Notes: generated by a model not told the origin, from the sequence alone. A DNA stretch of 64,000 nucleotides from Nocardia stercoris (GCF_003696265.1 NZ_RFFH01000003.1:310001-374000), one strand, 5' to 3'; positions 15,286 through 23,776 are shown, numbered from the stretch's first letter. Made by a program: numbers and translations.

Positions 15286-15840
15286 GTGACAGAGCAGAGT
15301 TCCGAGGTAGTGCGCTGGCTGGTGCTGGTGGTGCGCGTGCCCGCCGAGCCCTCCCGGCACCGGGTCGCGGTGTGGCGGGAGCTGCGGCGGGTCGGCGCCC
15401 TGCAGATCGGGCAGGGCGTGTGGGCGGTGCCGGACGTCCCGGTGTTCGCCGACGGCATCGCGCGCGTGCTCGAACTGGTGCGTCGCGGCGACGGTGAGGT
15501 CCTGACCCTCGACGCCGCGGGGCGGGCGGAGACCGATGCCGCCCGGCTGGAGGCCCTGTTCACCGCGGAGCGCACGGACGAGTGGGCCGAATTCCTCAAT
15601 GACTGTGCGGGATTCGACGCCGAGATCGACAAGGAGATCGGCAAGCGGAAATTCACCATGGCCGAACTCGAGGAAGAGGAACACAGCCTGGAACGGCTAC
15701 GACGCTGGCATCGGGACATCAAGGCCCGTGACGTCTTCGGCGCCTCGGCCGCGAGCGAGGCCGCCGATCGACTCGAGCATTGCGCCGCCCGCCTGGCGGA
15801 ATACACCGACCTGGTCTTCCAGGCCCTGCACCAGATGTGA
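15286..15840 (+). CDS. ChrB N-terminal domain protein (chromate-responsive regulator-like)
   Basis: Protein of 184 residues. The N-terminal half (RWLVLVVRVPAEPSRHRVAVWRELRRVGAL, shortened here as RWLVLVVRVPAEPSRHRVAV) is the ChrB N-terminal, PaaX-like domain seen in chromate-resistance regulators. The rest is Glu/Arg-rich and helical (MAELEEEEHSLERLRRWHRD), probably a coiled coil. The catalytic-looking ChrB C-terminal domain is absent. It heads a compact operon with a PAP2 phosphatase and an MFS transporter, 18 bp before the next gene. GTG start with a probable leaderless mRNA. Chromate as effector is inferred from the family. Confidence 0.75.
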   Translation: MTEQSSEVVRWLVLVVRVPAEPSRHRVAVWRELRRVGALQIGQGVWAVPDVPVFADGIARVLELVRRGDGEVLTLDAAGRAETDAARLEALFTAERTDEWAEFLNDCAGFDAEIDKEIGKRKFTMAELEEEEHSLERLRRWHRDIKARDVFGASAASEAADRLEHCAARLAEYTDLVFQALHQM

Positions 15841-15858
15841 CCTGACCGAGGGATACCG

Positions 15859-16467
15859 ATGAGCCTGGACACCCGAATCTTCTACGACATCAACGACTTC
15901 TCCCGGCACACGCCGTGGCTGCACCCGATCGTGTCCGGTTACGCCGCCTACGGCGTCGTGCTGTTCGCGGCGCTGCTGCTGGCCGGCTGGTGGATCGCCC
16001 GCGCCGCCGCGGATCCGCGGCGGATGGTGGCGGCGGTGTGGGCGCCGCTCGGTCTGCTCGCGGCCATGGCGATCAGCCAGCCGATCGCGGCCGCGGTCGA
16101 CCGGACCCGGCCGTGTAATGCGTTGCACGACATCGTGGTTCTGCACTGCAACACCGACGGGTCGCTGCCCAGCGATCATGCCGTGATGGTCGGCGCGGTC
16201 ACCGCCGGGCTGTGGCTGGTGAACCGGCGCCTCGCCCTGATCAGCGCCCTGGCGGCGGTGGTGATGGTGTTCGCGCGGGTGTACATCGGTGCGCACTATC
16301 CGCTCGATGTCCTGGCCGGCCTCGCGCTCGGGGCGGCGGTCAGCCTGATCGGCTACCTGCCGGCCCGGCCGACGCTGGGCTGGGCACTCACCTTCCTGAC
16401 CCGGACTCCGCTGCGGGTATTGATCACTGCGTCGCCTGAACCGGTTCCCGCACCACGGGCTTCATGA
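15859..16467 (+). CDS. PAP2-family membrane phosphatase
   Basis: Integral membrane protein of 202 residues with about six helices and the three-part type 2 phosphatidic-acid phosphatase signature: DRTRP (a form of KX6RP), SLPSDHA (the PSGH motif) and ARVYIGAHYPLDVLAG (SRX5HX3D with the catalytic His). In bacteria such enzymes often dephosphorylate undecaprenyl diphosphate or phosphatidylglycerol phosphate. Here the partner genes are chrB and an MFS exporter, an operon type whose biochemical logic is unclear. ATG 15859 is 19 bp after chrB, and its stop overlaps the next ATG (ATGA). Confidence 0.87.
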   Translation: MSLDTRIFYDINDFSRHTPWLHPIVSGYAAYGVVLFAALLLAGWWIARAAADPRRMVAAVWAPLGLLAAMAISQPIAAAVDRTRPCNALHDIVVLHCNTDGSLPSDHAVMVGAVTAGLWLVNRRLALISALAAVVMVFARVYIGAHYPLDVLAGLALGAAVSLIGYLPARPTLGWALTFLTRTPLRVLITASPEPVPAPRAS

Positions 16468-17636
16468 TGTCCGCGCCGCGTGCACGACTGCTGCCGCTGT
16501 ACGCCGCCGGGTTCGTCACCGCCTTCGGCGCGCACAGCATCGCGGCGAGTCTCGCCGGGTACACCGGCAGCAAACACGAGAGCCTGCTGACGCTCGGTCT
16601 GCTGCTGGCCGTCTACGACGGTGCCGAGGTGCTGCTGAAGCCGGTGTTCGGCGCCCTGTCGGATCGGGTCGGCGCGCGGTCGGTGCTGCTCGGCGGGCTG
16701 GCCGCGTTCACGGTGGCCTCGACGGTGTTCGTCCTGGTGGGCGACCCGAGCCTGGTCGGGTTCGCGCGGTTCGGGCAGGGCGCGGCCGCGGCGGCGTTCT
16801 CGCCCGCGGCCGGTGCGATGGTGGCGCGGCTGATACCGGCCACCGGACACGGGCGCGCGTTCGGCAGTTACGGCGCGTGGAAAGGCCTGGGGTACACGCT
16901 CGGTCCGGTGCTCGGCGGCGTGCTGGTCGCCCTCGGCGGCTATCCGCTGCTGTTCGGCGGTCTCGCGGTCCTCGCCGGGGTGGTGGCGGTCTGGGCGTCG
17001 ATCGCGGTGCCCGCGGTCGAGGTGTTGCCGAAGACCCGGCAGACCGTGCTGGATCTGGCGCGGCGGCTGACCGGCGGATCGTTCCTGCGCCCGACGGCCG
17101 CCCTGGCCGGCGCCACCGCCGCGCTCGCGGTCGGGGTCGGCTTCCTGCCGGTGGTCGGCGCCCGGCAGGGTCTGGGACCGCTCGCCACCGGTGCGGTGGT
17201 CTCGCTGCTGGCCGCGACGGCCGCGCTGGTGCAGCCGCGAGCCGGGCGCGCCCGCGACCACGGCCGGTTACGGGACCGCACCGGCATGACAGCCGGCCTG
17301 CTGCTGGCCGCGGCCGGGATCGCGGCGGCCGTCGTCGTACCCGGTGTCGCCGGGGTCGTCACGGCCGCCGTGATCATCGGCGCCGGAACCGGTCTCGTCA
17401 CACCACTGGGATTCGCGCACCTCGCGGCCACCAGCCCGCCCGAACGGATCGGCCAGACCATGGGCGCCGCCGAACTCGGCCGCGAGCTCGGTGACGCCGG
17501 CGGGCCGCTGCTGGTCGGCGCGCTGGCCACCACGGCCACCGTCACCACCGGCATGCTCGGTGCGGCGGTCGCACTGGCCGTGGTCGCCTTCCTCGTCGCG
17601 GCCGATGCGTCTCGGGCGCGCAGCCGATCGAGCTGA
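16464..17636 (+). CDS. MFS transporter (12-helix)
   Basis: Membrane protein of 390 residues overlapping the PAP2 gene by 4 bp, so translation is coupled. MFS motif A appears as GALSDRVGARSVLL after helix 2, and a motif-C-like GYTLGPVLGGVL sits in helix 5. The family includes bacterial drug and metal-oxyanion exporters. Linkage to chrB suggests a role in chromate or oxidative-stress tolerance, although ChrA itself is absent. The last four codons and stop fall in the first unit of a 51-bp tandem repeat, so the extreme C-terminus (RSRSS) may be repeat-derived. Confidence 0.84.
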   Translation: MMSAPRARLLPLYAAGFVTAFGAHSIAASLAGYTGSKHESLLTLGLLLAVYDGAEVLLKPVFGALSDRVGARSVLLGGLAAFTVASTVFVLVGDPSLVGFARFGQGAAAAAFSPAAGAMVARLIPATGHGRAFGSYGAWKGLGYTLGPVLGGVLVALGGYPLLFGGLAVLAGVVAVWASIAVPAVEVLPKTRQTVLDLARRLTGGSFLRPTAALAGATAALAVGVGFLPVVGARQGLGPLATGAVVSLLAATAALVQPRAGRARDHGRLRDRTGMTAGLLLAAAGIAAAVVVPGVAGVVTAAVIIGAGTGLVTPLGFAHLAATSPPERIGQTMGAAELGRELGDAGGPLLVGALATTATVTTGMLGAAVALAVVAFLVAADASRARSRSS

Positions 17637-17777
17637 ACGGTCAGCGGGCCGGATCCTGCGGCGGCCGCGCCCGGGCGATCGAGCTGAACGGTCAGCGGGC
17701 CGGATCCTGCGGCGGCCGCCCCCGGGCGATCGAGCTGAACGGTCAGCAGGCCGGATCCTGCGGCGGCCGCCCCCGGG
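17625..17777. repeat. Three tandem 51-bp repeats at the end of the MFS gene
   Basis: Units at 17625-17675, 17676-17726 and 17727-17777, each starting CGATCGAGCTGAACGGTCAG, followed by a partial CGATC. They differ at only two or three bases. Each unit has a GC-rich self-complementary part (GGCCG...CGGCC), so the array may act as repeated terminators between the MFS gene and cynR. The 51-bp length keeps frame (17 codons), and the array contains the MFS stop codon. Confidence 0.9.
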
Positions 17778-17840
17778 CGATCCACGCGAACACGCGACCG
17801 GGGCACCGGCTCGGGCCGGGATCGCACCTAGAGTGACCCG

Positions 17841-18734
17841 ATGGAGTTGCGTCACATCCGCTATCTGCTGGCGGTCGCCGATCACGGAAACTTCACGCGG
17901 GCAGCCGAATCGCTGCACGTCTCACAGCCGACGCTGTCGCAGCAGATCCGCCAGCTCGAACGCCGGCTCGGCGTGCCGCTGCTCGACCGGTCCGGGAAGA
18001 CGGTCCGCCTGACCGACGCCGGGGTGGCCTACACCCATCACGCCCGGCTCGCGCTGCGTGACCTGGATGCCGGCGAGCGCGCGGTGCACGACGTGAACGA
18101 CCTGAGCCGCGGGCACGTCCGCGTCGCGGTGACACCCACCTTCACCACGTATCTGATCGGGCCGCTCGTGCACCGGTTCCGCGGCGCGTATCCCGGAATC
18201 ACGGTGTCGGTGCACGAGACGACGCAGGACCTGATGGAGGCGGATCTGCTCGCCGACCGGATCGACGTGGGCATCGCCTTCGCGGGCACGCACGCCGCCG
18301 GTGTCGAGGCGACCGCGCTGTTCGTGGAAACGCTCTGCCTGGTCGTCGATCCGCGGCATCCGCTCGCGGGCACGCGGTCACTGCCGGTTGGTGAGCTGGC
18401 GGATATCCCGCTGGGCATGTTGAGCCGAACGTTCGCGACCCGCCTGCACATCGACGACTACTTCGAGGAGTGCGCTGTGGTGCCGCGCATCGCGGTCGAG
18501 TCCGATTCGGTCAGTACCCTGCTCGAGCTGGTCCGGCTCGGGTCGCTGGCGACCGTGCTGCCCTGCGCCACCACCCGCGTCCACACCGATCTGCGCCGGG
18601 TACCGCTCACCCCGGACCTGCCCACCCGCACGGTGGTATTGCTGCGGCGGGGCAGCGCCTACCACTCGGCGGCGGCGCGCGCGTTCACCGCCACGGCGGT
18701 GGCGTTCGCCGACGAACCCATGAACCATAGATGA
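17841..18734 (+). CDS. cynR: LysR-family regulator, CynR-like
   Basis: Regulator of 297 residues. The N-terminal winged helix-turn-helix (MELRHIRYLLAVADHGNFTR, then AAESLHVSQPTLSQQIRQLE) is the LysR signature, and the remainder is the two-lobed effector domain. The name follows from position: it lies directly upstream of cyanase in the same direction, whereas in E. coli cynR is divergent. Cyanate as inducer is therefore inferred. A 15-bp inverted repeat in the 104-bp gap before cynS is the likely binding site. Confidence 0.8.
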   Translation: MELRHIRYLLAVADHGNFTRAAESLHVSQPTLSQQIRQLERRLGVPLLDRSGKTVRLTDAGVAYTHHARLALRDLDAGERAVHDVNDLSRGHVRVAVTPTFTTYLIGPLVHRFRGAYPGITVSVHETTQDLMEADLLADRIDVGIAFAGTHAAGVEATALFVETLCLVVDPRHPLAGTRSLPVGELADIPLGMLSRTFATRLHIDDYFEECAVVPRIAVESDSVSTLLELVRLGSLATVLPCATTRVHTDLRRVPLTPDLPTRTVVLLRRGSAYHSAAARAFTATAVAFADEPMNHR

Positions 18735-18747
18735 CACCAATTGCAAC

Positions 18748-18762
18748 TATGCCTAATGCATA
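18748..18762. promoter_or_regulatory. Candidate CynR-binding inverted repeat
   Basis: TATGC-CTAAT-GCATA is a perfect 15-bp interrupted palindrome 14 bp after the cynR stop and about 75 bp before the cynS start. LysR proteins bind A/T-ended interrupted palindromes of this size. CTATAG (18770-18775) downstream could be the -10. Confidence 0.5.
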
Positions 18763-18838
18763 CTGGACGCTATAGTCGCAGGTCGTGCATCCTGAATTCA
18801 GCAGCCGACACCCGGACAGCGCAGTGAGAGGAACACAG

Positions 18839-19309
18839 ATGGTGCACGCCCAGTTCGACCCCACCGCACGGCAAGCCCTCGCCGTGGCGGCCGTCGAGGC
18901 CAAGATCACCAAGGATCTGACCTGGCAGCAGATCGCCGAGGCCGCGGGCTACTCCCCCGCCTTCGTCACCGCCGCCGTGCTCGGCCAGCACGCGCTGCCC
19001 GAATCGGCCGCGACCGCGGTGGCCGAACTGCTCGACCTCGGCCCCGACGCGGCGATCCAGTTGCAGACCATCCCGCTGCGCGGCTCGATCCCCGACCGGG
19101 TGCCGACAGACCCGACCATCTACCGCTTCTACGAGATGCTCCAGGTCTACGGCACCACACTCAAGGCCCTGATCCACGAACAGTTCGGCGACGGCATCAT
19201 CAGCGCCGTCAACTTCCGGCTCGACGTACAGAAGGTCGCCGACCCGGACGGCGGCGAACGCGCCGTCATCACCCTCGACGGCAAATACCTTCCCGCCGTT
19301 CCGTTCTGA
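18839..19309 (+). CDS. cynS: Cyanate hydratase (cyanase)
   Basis: Enzyme of 156 residues, the exact usual length, converting cyanate plus bicarbonate to ammonia and CO2 in the cytosol. The N-terminal helix bundle ([20 protein letters not shown]) is followed by the catalytic domain. It shows the active-site Arg and Glu in [11 protein letters not shown] and the active-site Ser in [10 protein letters not shown], corresponding to Arg96, Glu99 and Ser122 of E. coli CynS. ATG 18839 follows AGAGGAACAC. No carbonic anhydrase (cynT) or cyanate transporter (cynX) gene is adjacent. Confidence 0.95.
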   Translation: MVHAQFDPTARQALAVAAVEAKITKDLTWQQIAEAAGYSPAFVTAAVLGQHALPESAATAVAELLDLGPDAAIQLQTIPLRGSIPDRVPTDPTIYRFYEMLQVYGTTLKALIHEQFGDGIISAVNFRLDVQKVADPDGGERAVITLDGKYLPAVPF

Positions 19310-19337
19310 CCGCTCACCGACGAAAAGGACGCATCCG

Positions 19338-19868
19338 ATGAGGACCACGAAGTACGTCGCAGTCGCCGCCGCCCTGATCACCGCCGGCCTGCTGTCCGCG
19401 TGCGGTAGCAACAACAACGACACCGCCACCACGACCTCCGCGGCGAGCACCTCGGTCTCGGCGCCGGCCGCCGCAGTGCAGCCGGGTACGCCGGCCGCGG
19501 TGCTGGCCTCGACCCCCTGGGAGACCACCTCCGCCAAGGACGCCCAGGGCGCGCCGGTCGCGCTGACCGACGAGAACGTCAAGAACTACGTCGGTTTCGC
19601 CTACTTCGCGCCGGACGGCACCTTCACCATGGTCAACCTCGACGACTCGCCGAAGATGCACGGCGACTGGTCGGTCTCCCCGGACGGCAAGACCCGCACC
19701 ATCGTCGCGAAGGACGCCGCGGGCAAGGAGCAGTTCCGCCGGATCGTCGACATCGTCACCCTCACCCCGCAGGAGTTCACCTATCGGGTGCACCCGAACG
19801 CGGGTGACCCGAACGTGTACTTCGACATCGTCCACACCCCGACGACCCACCCGAAGCCCGCGTCCTAG
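19338..19868 (+). CDS. DUF4822-domain lipoprotein
   Basis: Exported lipoprotein of 176 residues. The signal peptide ends in a lipobox, LLSAC, then comes a Thr/Ser/Ala-rich linker (about residues 23-55). The DUF4822 domain carries TPWETTSAKDAQGAPV, YVGFAYFAPDGTFTM, HGDWSVSPDGKTRTI and FDIVHTPTTH. The function of DUF4822 is unknown. A paralogue with the same domain order lies at 56549. It follows cynS by 28 bp but probably has its own role. A strong terminator follows. Confidence 0.85.
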   Translation: MRTTKYVAVAAALITAGLLSACGSNNNDTATTTSAASTSVSAPAAAVQPGTPAAVLASTPWETTSAKDAQGAPVALTDENVKNYVGFAYFAPDGTFTMVNLDDSPKMHGDWSVSPDGKTRTIVAKDAAGKEQFRRIVDIVTLTPQEFTYRVHPNAGDPNVYFDIVHTPTTHPKPAS

Positions 19869-19894
19869 CCCAGTCCGGCGCGCGCTGAAACCGA

Positions 19895-19927
19895 ACGTCC
19901 CCCCGGGCATCGAGCCCGGGGGGACGT
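19895..19927. terminator. Strong bidirectional terminator
   Basis: ACGTCCCCCCGGGC (19895-19908) and GCCCGGGGGGACGT (19914-19927) are perfect 14-bp arms with a 5-base loop, followed by TTCC. It lies between the end of the rightward lipoprotein and the end of the leftward ABC gene. Confidence 0.85.
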
Positions 19928-19949
19928 TTCCGTTCCGCCGAATCGGCGC

Positions 19950-21806
19950 TCAGCTCACCGGGCTGCTCGCCTGCTCCTCCTCGTCGAGGAACGCGCCCTC
20001 GAACTGCGCCTGGTAGAGGCGGTAGTACGCGCCGCGCGCCTCGAGCAGTGCGGCGTGGTCGCCCTGCTCGACGATGCGCCCGTGCTCCATGACGACGATC
20101 ACGTCGGCGTCCCGGATGGTCGAGAGCCGGTGCGCGATAACGAAACTCGTGCGGTCGCGCCGCAGCGCGCCCATCGCCTCCTGCAACAGCACCTCGGTGC
20201 GGGTGTCGACCGAGCTGGTCGCCTCGTCGAGGATCAGGATCGCCGGATCGGCCAGGAAGGCACGGGCGATGGTGACCAACTGCTTCTCACCGGTGGACAG
20301 CGCGCCCGCCGTCTCGTCCAGCACGGTCTCGTAACCCTGCGGCAGCGCGTGCACGAACCGGTCGACGTAGGCCGCCCGGGCCGCGGCCAGCAGTTCCTCG
20401 TCGCTCGCGTCGGGCCGGCCGTAGCGGATGTTGTCGGCGATCGTGCCCTCGAACAACCACGCGTCCTGCAACACCATGCCGATCCGCGACCGGACCGCAC
20501 CGCGCGGCACGGTGGCGATGTCGCGGCCGTCGAGGTCGATGGCACCGCCGTCGAGGTCGTAGAAGCGCATCAGCAGGTTGACCAGCGTCGTCTTGCCGGC
20601 ACCGGTCGGGCCGACGATGGCGACCGTCCGGCCGGGCTCGGCCACCAGGTTCAGGTTCTCGATCAGCGGCGTGTCCGCCTGGTAGCCGAAGTTCACATCA
20701 CTGAATTCGACTCGGCCACTGGTGGGTTCCGGCAGTTCCGCGGTGCCGTCCGCCGATTGTTCCGGGGCGTCGAGGATCTCGAAGACTCGTTCCGCGGAGG
20801 CGACACCGGACTGCACCTGGTTGGCCATGGTCGCCAGCTGGGTCAGCGGCATCGTGAACTGCCGGGTGTACTGGATGAACGCGACCACGTCACCGAGGGT
20901 CATCGCCCCCGAGCCGACGCGCAGCGCACCCACCACACACACCACCACGTACTGCAGATTGCCGATGAACATATTGATCGGCATGATCAGCCCGGACGCG
21001 AACTGGGCGCCGAACGCGGCCCCGGCCAGCGCGTCGTTGTGCTCGTCGAACTTCTGCCCGACCTCGCGACGCCGCCCGAACACGGTCACCAGCTCGTGTC
21101 CGGCGAAGGTCTCCTCCACCTGTGCGTTGAGCGCGCCGGTGTGCTTCCACTGGGCGATGAACTGCTTCTGGCTGCGCTTCATCACCGCGCCGGTGACGAA
21201 CACGGTCAGCGGGATCGTCACCATCGCCACCAGCGTCAGCAGCGGCGACACCACCAGCATCATGATCAGCACGCCGATCACGGTCATGCCGTTGACCAGC
21301 AGCTGGCCCATGGTCTGGGTGAGCGTCTGCCCGACGTTGTCGATGTCGTTGGTGACGCGGGAGAGCAGGTCACCGCGCGGCTGGGCGTCGATGTAGGACA
21401 GCGGCAGCTTGTGCATCTTCGTCTCGACCTGCGCCCGCAACGTCTGCATGGCACGCTGCACGACCCCGGCCAGCAGATACGACTGCCACCACATCAGCAC
21501 ACTGGACACCAGGTACACGATCAGCGCCAGCAGCAGGATCCGGCCGACCGAGTCGAAGTCGATGGCACCCGTATGCCGCAGGGACGCAAGGTATCCCGAG
21601 GTGATCTCGTCGACGGCGTGCCCGATGATCTTCGGCCCGACCACACCCAGCCCGACCGACGCCACCGACAGCGCGATCACCAGCGCCATCGTGATCGGTT
21701 CCGCGACAAGCAGTTTCCCGACCCGGCGCACCGTGGTCTTGAAGTCGAGCGGCTTCTGACCGGGCGCAACGTTCGCGCCCCCGAAGCCTCCACCCGGACG
21801 GCTCAT
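19950..21806 (-). CDS. ABC exporter half-transporter (permease plus ATPase), second subunit
   Basis: Protein of 618 residues: a six-helix permease (about 45-330) fused to an ATPase (about 365-600). Walker A is GPTGAGKTTLVNLL and Walker B is ILILDEATSSVD with the catalytic Glu. The ABC signature is degenerate, LSTGEKQ instead of LSGGQ. With the partner at 21880 this forms a heterodimeric type IV exporter with one degenerate ATP site. Gene order and sizes resemble M. tuberculosis Rv1272c-Rv1273c. GGAGG precedes ATG 21806. The substrate is unknown. Confidence 0.88.
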   Translation of the reverse strand: MSRPGGGFGGANVAPGQKPLDFKTTVRRVGKLLVAEPITMALVIALSVASVGLGVVGPKIIGHAVDEITSGYLASLRHTGAIDFDSVGRILLLALIVYLVSSVLMWWQSYLLAGVVQRAMQTLRAQVETKMHKLPLSYIDAQPRGDLLSRVTNDIDNVGQTLTQTMGQLLVNGMTVIGVLIMMLVVSPLLTLVAMVTIPLTVFVTGAVMKRSQKQFIAQWKHTGALNAQVEETFAGHELVTVFGRRREVGQKFDEHNDALAGAAFGAQFASGLIMPINMFIGNLQYVVVCVVGALRVGSGAMTLGDVVAFIQYTRQFTMPLTQLATMANQVQSGVASAERVFEILDAPEQSADGTAELPEPTSGRVEFSDVNFGYQADTPLIENLNLVAEPGRTVAIVGPTGAGKTTLVNLLMRFYDLDGGAIDLDGRDIATVPRGAVRSRIGMVLQDAWLFEGTIADNIRYGRPDASDEELLAAARAAYVDRFVHALPQGYETVLDETAGALSTGEKQLVTIARAFLADPAILILDEATSSVDTRTEVLLQEAMGALRRDRTSFVIAHRLSTIRDADVIVVMEHGRIVEQGDHAALLEARGAYYRLYQAQFEGAFLDEEEQASSPVS

Positions 21807-21820
21807 GCTGCTACCTCCTG

Positions 21821-21887
21821 CGCATGACCGCGGGGCCCTCCGTGGTTACGCACGCTGCCTCCTCCGGGCCCTGACTCGATCATGCGG
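21821..21887 (-). repeat. MIRU-like intergenic repeat, copy 1
   Basis: On the minus strand this 67-nt element starts CCGCATGA and ends TCATGCG, so its ends are inverted repeats. It aligns well over its full length with 47059-47124. Its 5' end supplies the TGA stop of the upstream ABC gene, and its 3' end leads straight into the ribosome site of the next gene. Placement between two co-directional genes with stop and near-start built in is the habit of mycobacterial MIRUs. Confidence 0.7.
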
Positions 21888-23610
21888 TGGCCTCCTGCCG
21901 GTTCTGCGACTCGGCGATCTCGCGGTAGGTCGGGCAGGTGTCGAGCAGCTCACGGTGCGAGCCCAGCCCGACGACCTGCCCGGCCTCCAGCACGAGGATC
22001 CGGTCGGCGTGTTCGATGGTCGAGACCCGTTGCGCGACAATGACGACCGCAGCCTCGGTGATCTCGGGCGCCAGCGCGCGGCGCAACGCCGCGTCGGTGG
22101 CCAGGTCCAGGGCGGAGAAACAGTCGTCGAACAGGTAGATCGCGGGCCGGGACACGATCGCCCGCGCGATGCACAGCCGCTGCCGCTGACCGCCGGAGAC
22201 GTTCACGCCGCCCTGCGCGATGGTCGCGTCCAGTCCGCCCTGCGCGGTGACGAAGTCCTCGGCCTGCGCGATGCGCAGCGCCGCCCACAGTTCCTCGTCG
22301 GTGGCTTCGGGCCGGCCGTAGCGGAGGTTCTCGGCGACGGTGCCGGTGAACAGGTACGCCTTCTGCGGCACGATCCCGATGTGCCCCCACAGCGCCTCGG
22401 GCGGCAGGTCCCGGATGTCGTGCCCGTCGATCCGCACACTGCCCGCGGTGGCGTCGAACAGGCGCGCGACGAGCGAAAGCAGTGTGGTCTTGCCGGCGCC
22501 GGTCGCGCCGATTACCGCCAGCGTCTCACCGGGCCGCAACCGGAAGCTCACGTCGCACAGCACCGGCGCCTCCGCGCCCGGGTAGGTGAGCCCGACGCGG
22601 TCGAATTCGATGTCGCCGCGCACCGCGGTGACATCGGCCGGTTCGGCCGGCGGCCCGACCGACGGTTCCGTGGCGAGCACGTCGGTGATGCGTTCGGCCG
22701 ACACCGCGGCGCGGGGCACCATCATCACGACGAAGGTGGCCATCATGATCGACATCAGGATCTGCATCAGGTACGACATGTAGGCGGTGATCGCGCCGAG
22801 CTGCATGGACCCGTCGGCGAGTCGGTGCCCGCCGAACCACCACACCGCCACGGTCGAGACGTTCATCGCCACACCGACGGCGGGGAACATGATCGCCATC
22901 AAGCGCATCACTCGGATACCGGCCTGGGTCAGATCCTCGTTGGCGACGTCGAATCGCTGCTGCTCCATGTCCTCGCGGACGAAGGCGCGAATGGTCCGTA
23001 CACCGGTGAGCTGTTCGCGCAGTACGCGATTCACGACGTCGAGGTAGCGCTGCATAGCGCGGAAGCCGGGCACCATGTTCGCGATCACGAAGCCCATGAC
23101 GACCCCGAGCACCGGCACCGCGACCGCCATCAGCCAGGACAGCCCGACGTCCTCGCGCAACGCCATGATGATGCCGCCGACCGACATGATCGGCGCCATG
23201 GCCGCGAAGGTCAGGCCCATCACGACCACCAGCTGCACCTGCTGCACGTCGTTGGTGGTGCGGGTGATCAGCGAGGCGGCACCGAACCGGTTGACCTCAC
23301 GCTGGGAGAACCCGCCCACGGTGTGGAACAGGTCGGCCCGGACCCGGCGACCGAAGGCGGCACCGGTGCGGGCCGCGTAATAGGTCGCGGCGCCCTGGGC
23401 GCAGATCTGCAGCAGCGAGACGGCCAGCATGTTGCCGCCGTCGCCCCAGACGGCACCGGTGTTGCCGGCGACGACGCCCTTGTCGACGATGTGCCCGAAC
23501 AGCGACGGCAGGAACAGATTGCTGACCGTGCTGACGAACTGGAAAACCAGTACGAGGAGCAACCATTTTCGATAGGGCGCCAGCGTGGTTCGGATGAGCT
23601 GCCAGAGCAA
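21880..23610 (-). CDS. ABC exporter half-transporter (permease plus ATPase), first subunit
   Basis: Protein of 576 residues from TTG 23610, preferred because GGGAGG lies 7 bases upstream and the protein then opens LWQLIRTTLAPYRK like its family. The 45 codons further upstream are unlike coding sequence. Six membrane helices are followed by an ATPase with Walker A GATGAGKTTLLSL and a canonical signature, VSGGQRQRL. Walker B, YLFDDCFSALD, has Asp in place of the catalytic Glu. This defect complements the altered signature of the partner subunit. The stop overlaps the intergenic repeat. Confidence 0.87.
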   Translation of the reverse strand: MLWQLIRTTLAPYRKWLLLVLVFQFVSTVSNLFLPSLFGHIVDKGVVAGNTGAVWGDGGNMLAVSLLQICAQGAATYYAARTGAAFGRRVRADLFHTVGGFSQREVNRFGAASLITRTTNDVQQVQLVVVMGLTFAAMAPIMSVGGIIMALREDVGLSWLMAVAVPVLGVVMGFVIANMVPGFRAMQRYLDVVNRVLREQLTGVRTIRAFVREDMEQQRFDVANEDLTQAGIRVMRLMAIMFPAVGVAMNVSTVAVWWFGGHRLADGSMQLGAITAYMSYLMQILMSIMMATFVVMMVPRAAVSAERITDVLATEPSVGPPAEPADVTAVRGDIEFDRVGLTYPGAEAPVLCDVSFRLRPGETLAVIGATGAGKTTLLSLVARLFDATAGSVRIDGHDIRDLPPEALWGHIGIVPQKAYLFTGTVAENLRYGRPEATDEELWAALRIAQAEDFVTAQGGLDATIAQGGVNVSGGQRQRLCIARAIVSRPAIYLFDDCFSALDLATDAALRRALAPEITEAAVVIVAQRVSTIEHADRILVLEAGQVVGLGSHRELLDTCPTYREIAESQNRQEATA

Positions 23611-23745
23611 GTGAGGTCCTCCCGATCTGTCAGCGGGGTCACCGGCCGCCGAACACCGCGTCGAGGATACGGACGGAATCCCGAGGTGTCCACGAGATTT
23701 GCCACGCGCGAAAACCCGGACGGTTCGGGTCACCGGGCGCCACAA

Positions 23746-23776
23746 TTACAGATTGACAATCAGCGTCGATCTGTAA
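23746..23776. promoter_or_regulatory. Long palindrome in the divergent promoter of the ABC and membrane-protein genes
   Basis: TTACAGATTGAC (23746-23757) and GTCGATCTGTAA (23765-23776) pair at 11 of 12 positions around a 7-base spacer. A consensus TTGACA (23753-23758) is inside the left arm. Such a 31-bp operator, centred 155 bp from the ABC start and 60 bp from GTG 23821, could control both directions. The cognate regulator is not nearby. Confidence 0.55.

Noticed and set aside
17625..17777. 51-bp tandem repeats as CRISPR or origin iterons
   Set aside because: Units are directly contiguous without spacers, and no replication gene is near.
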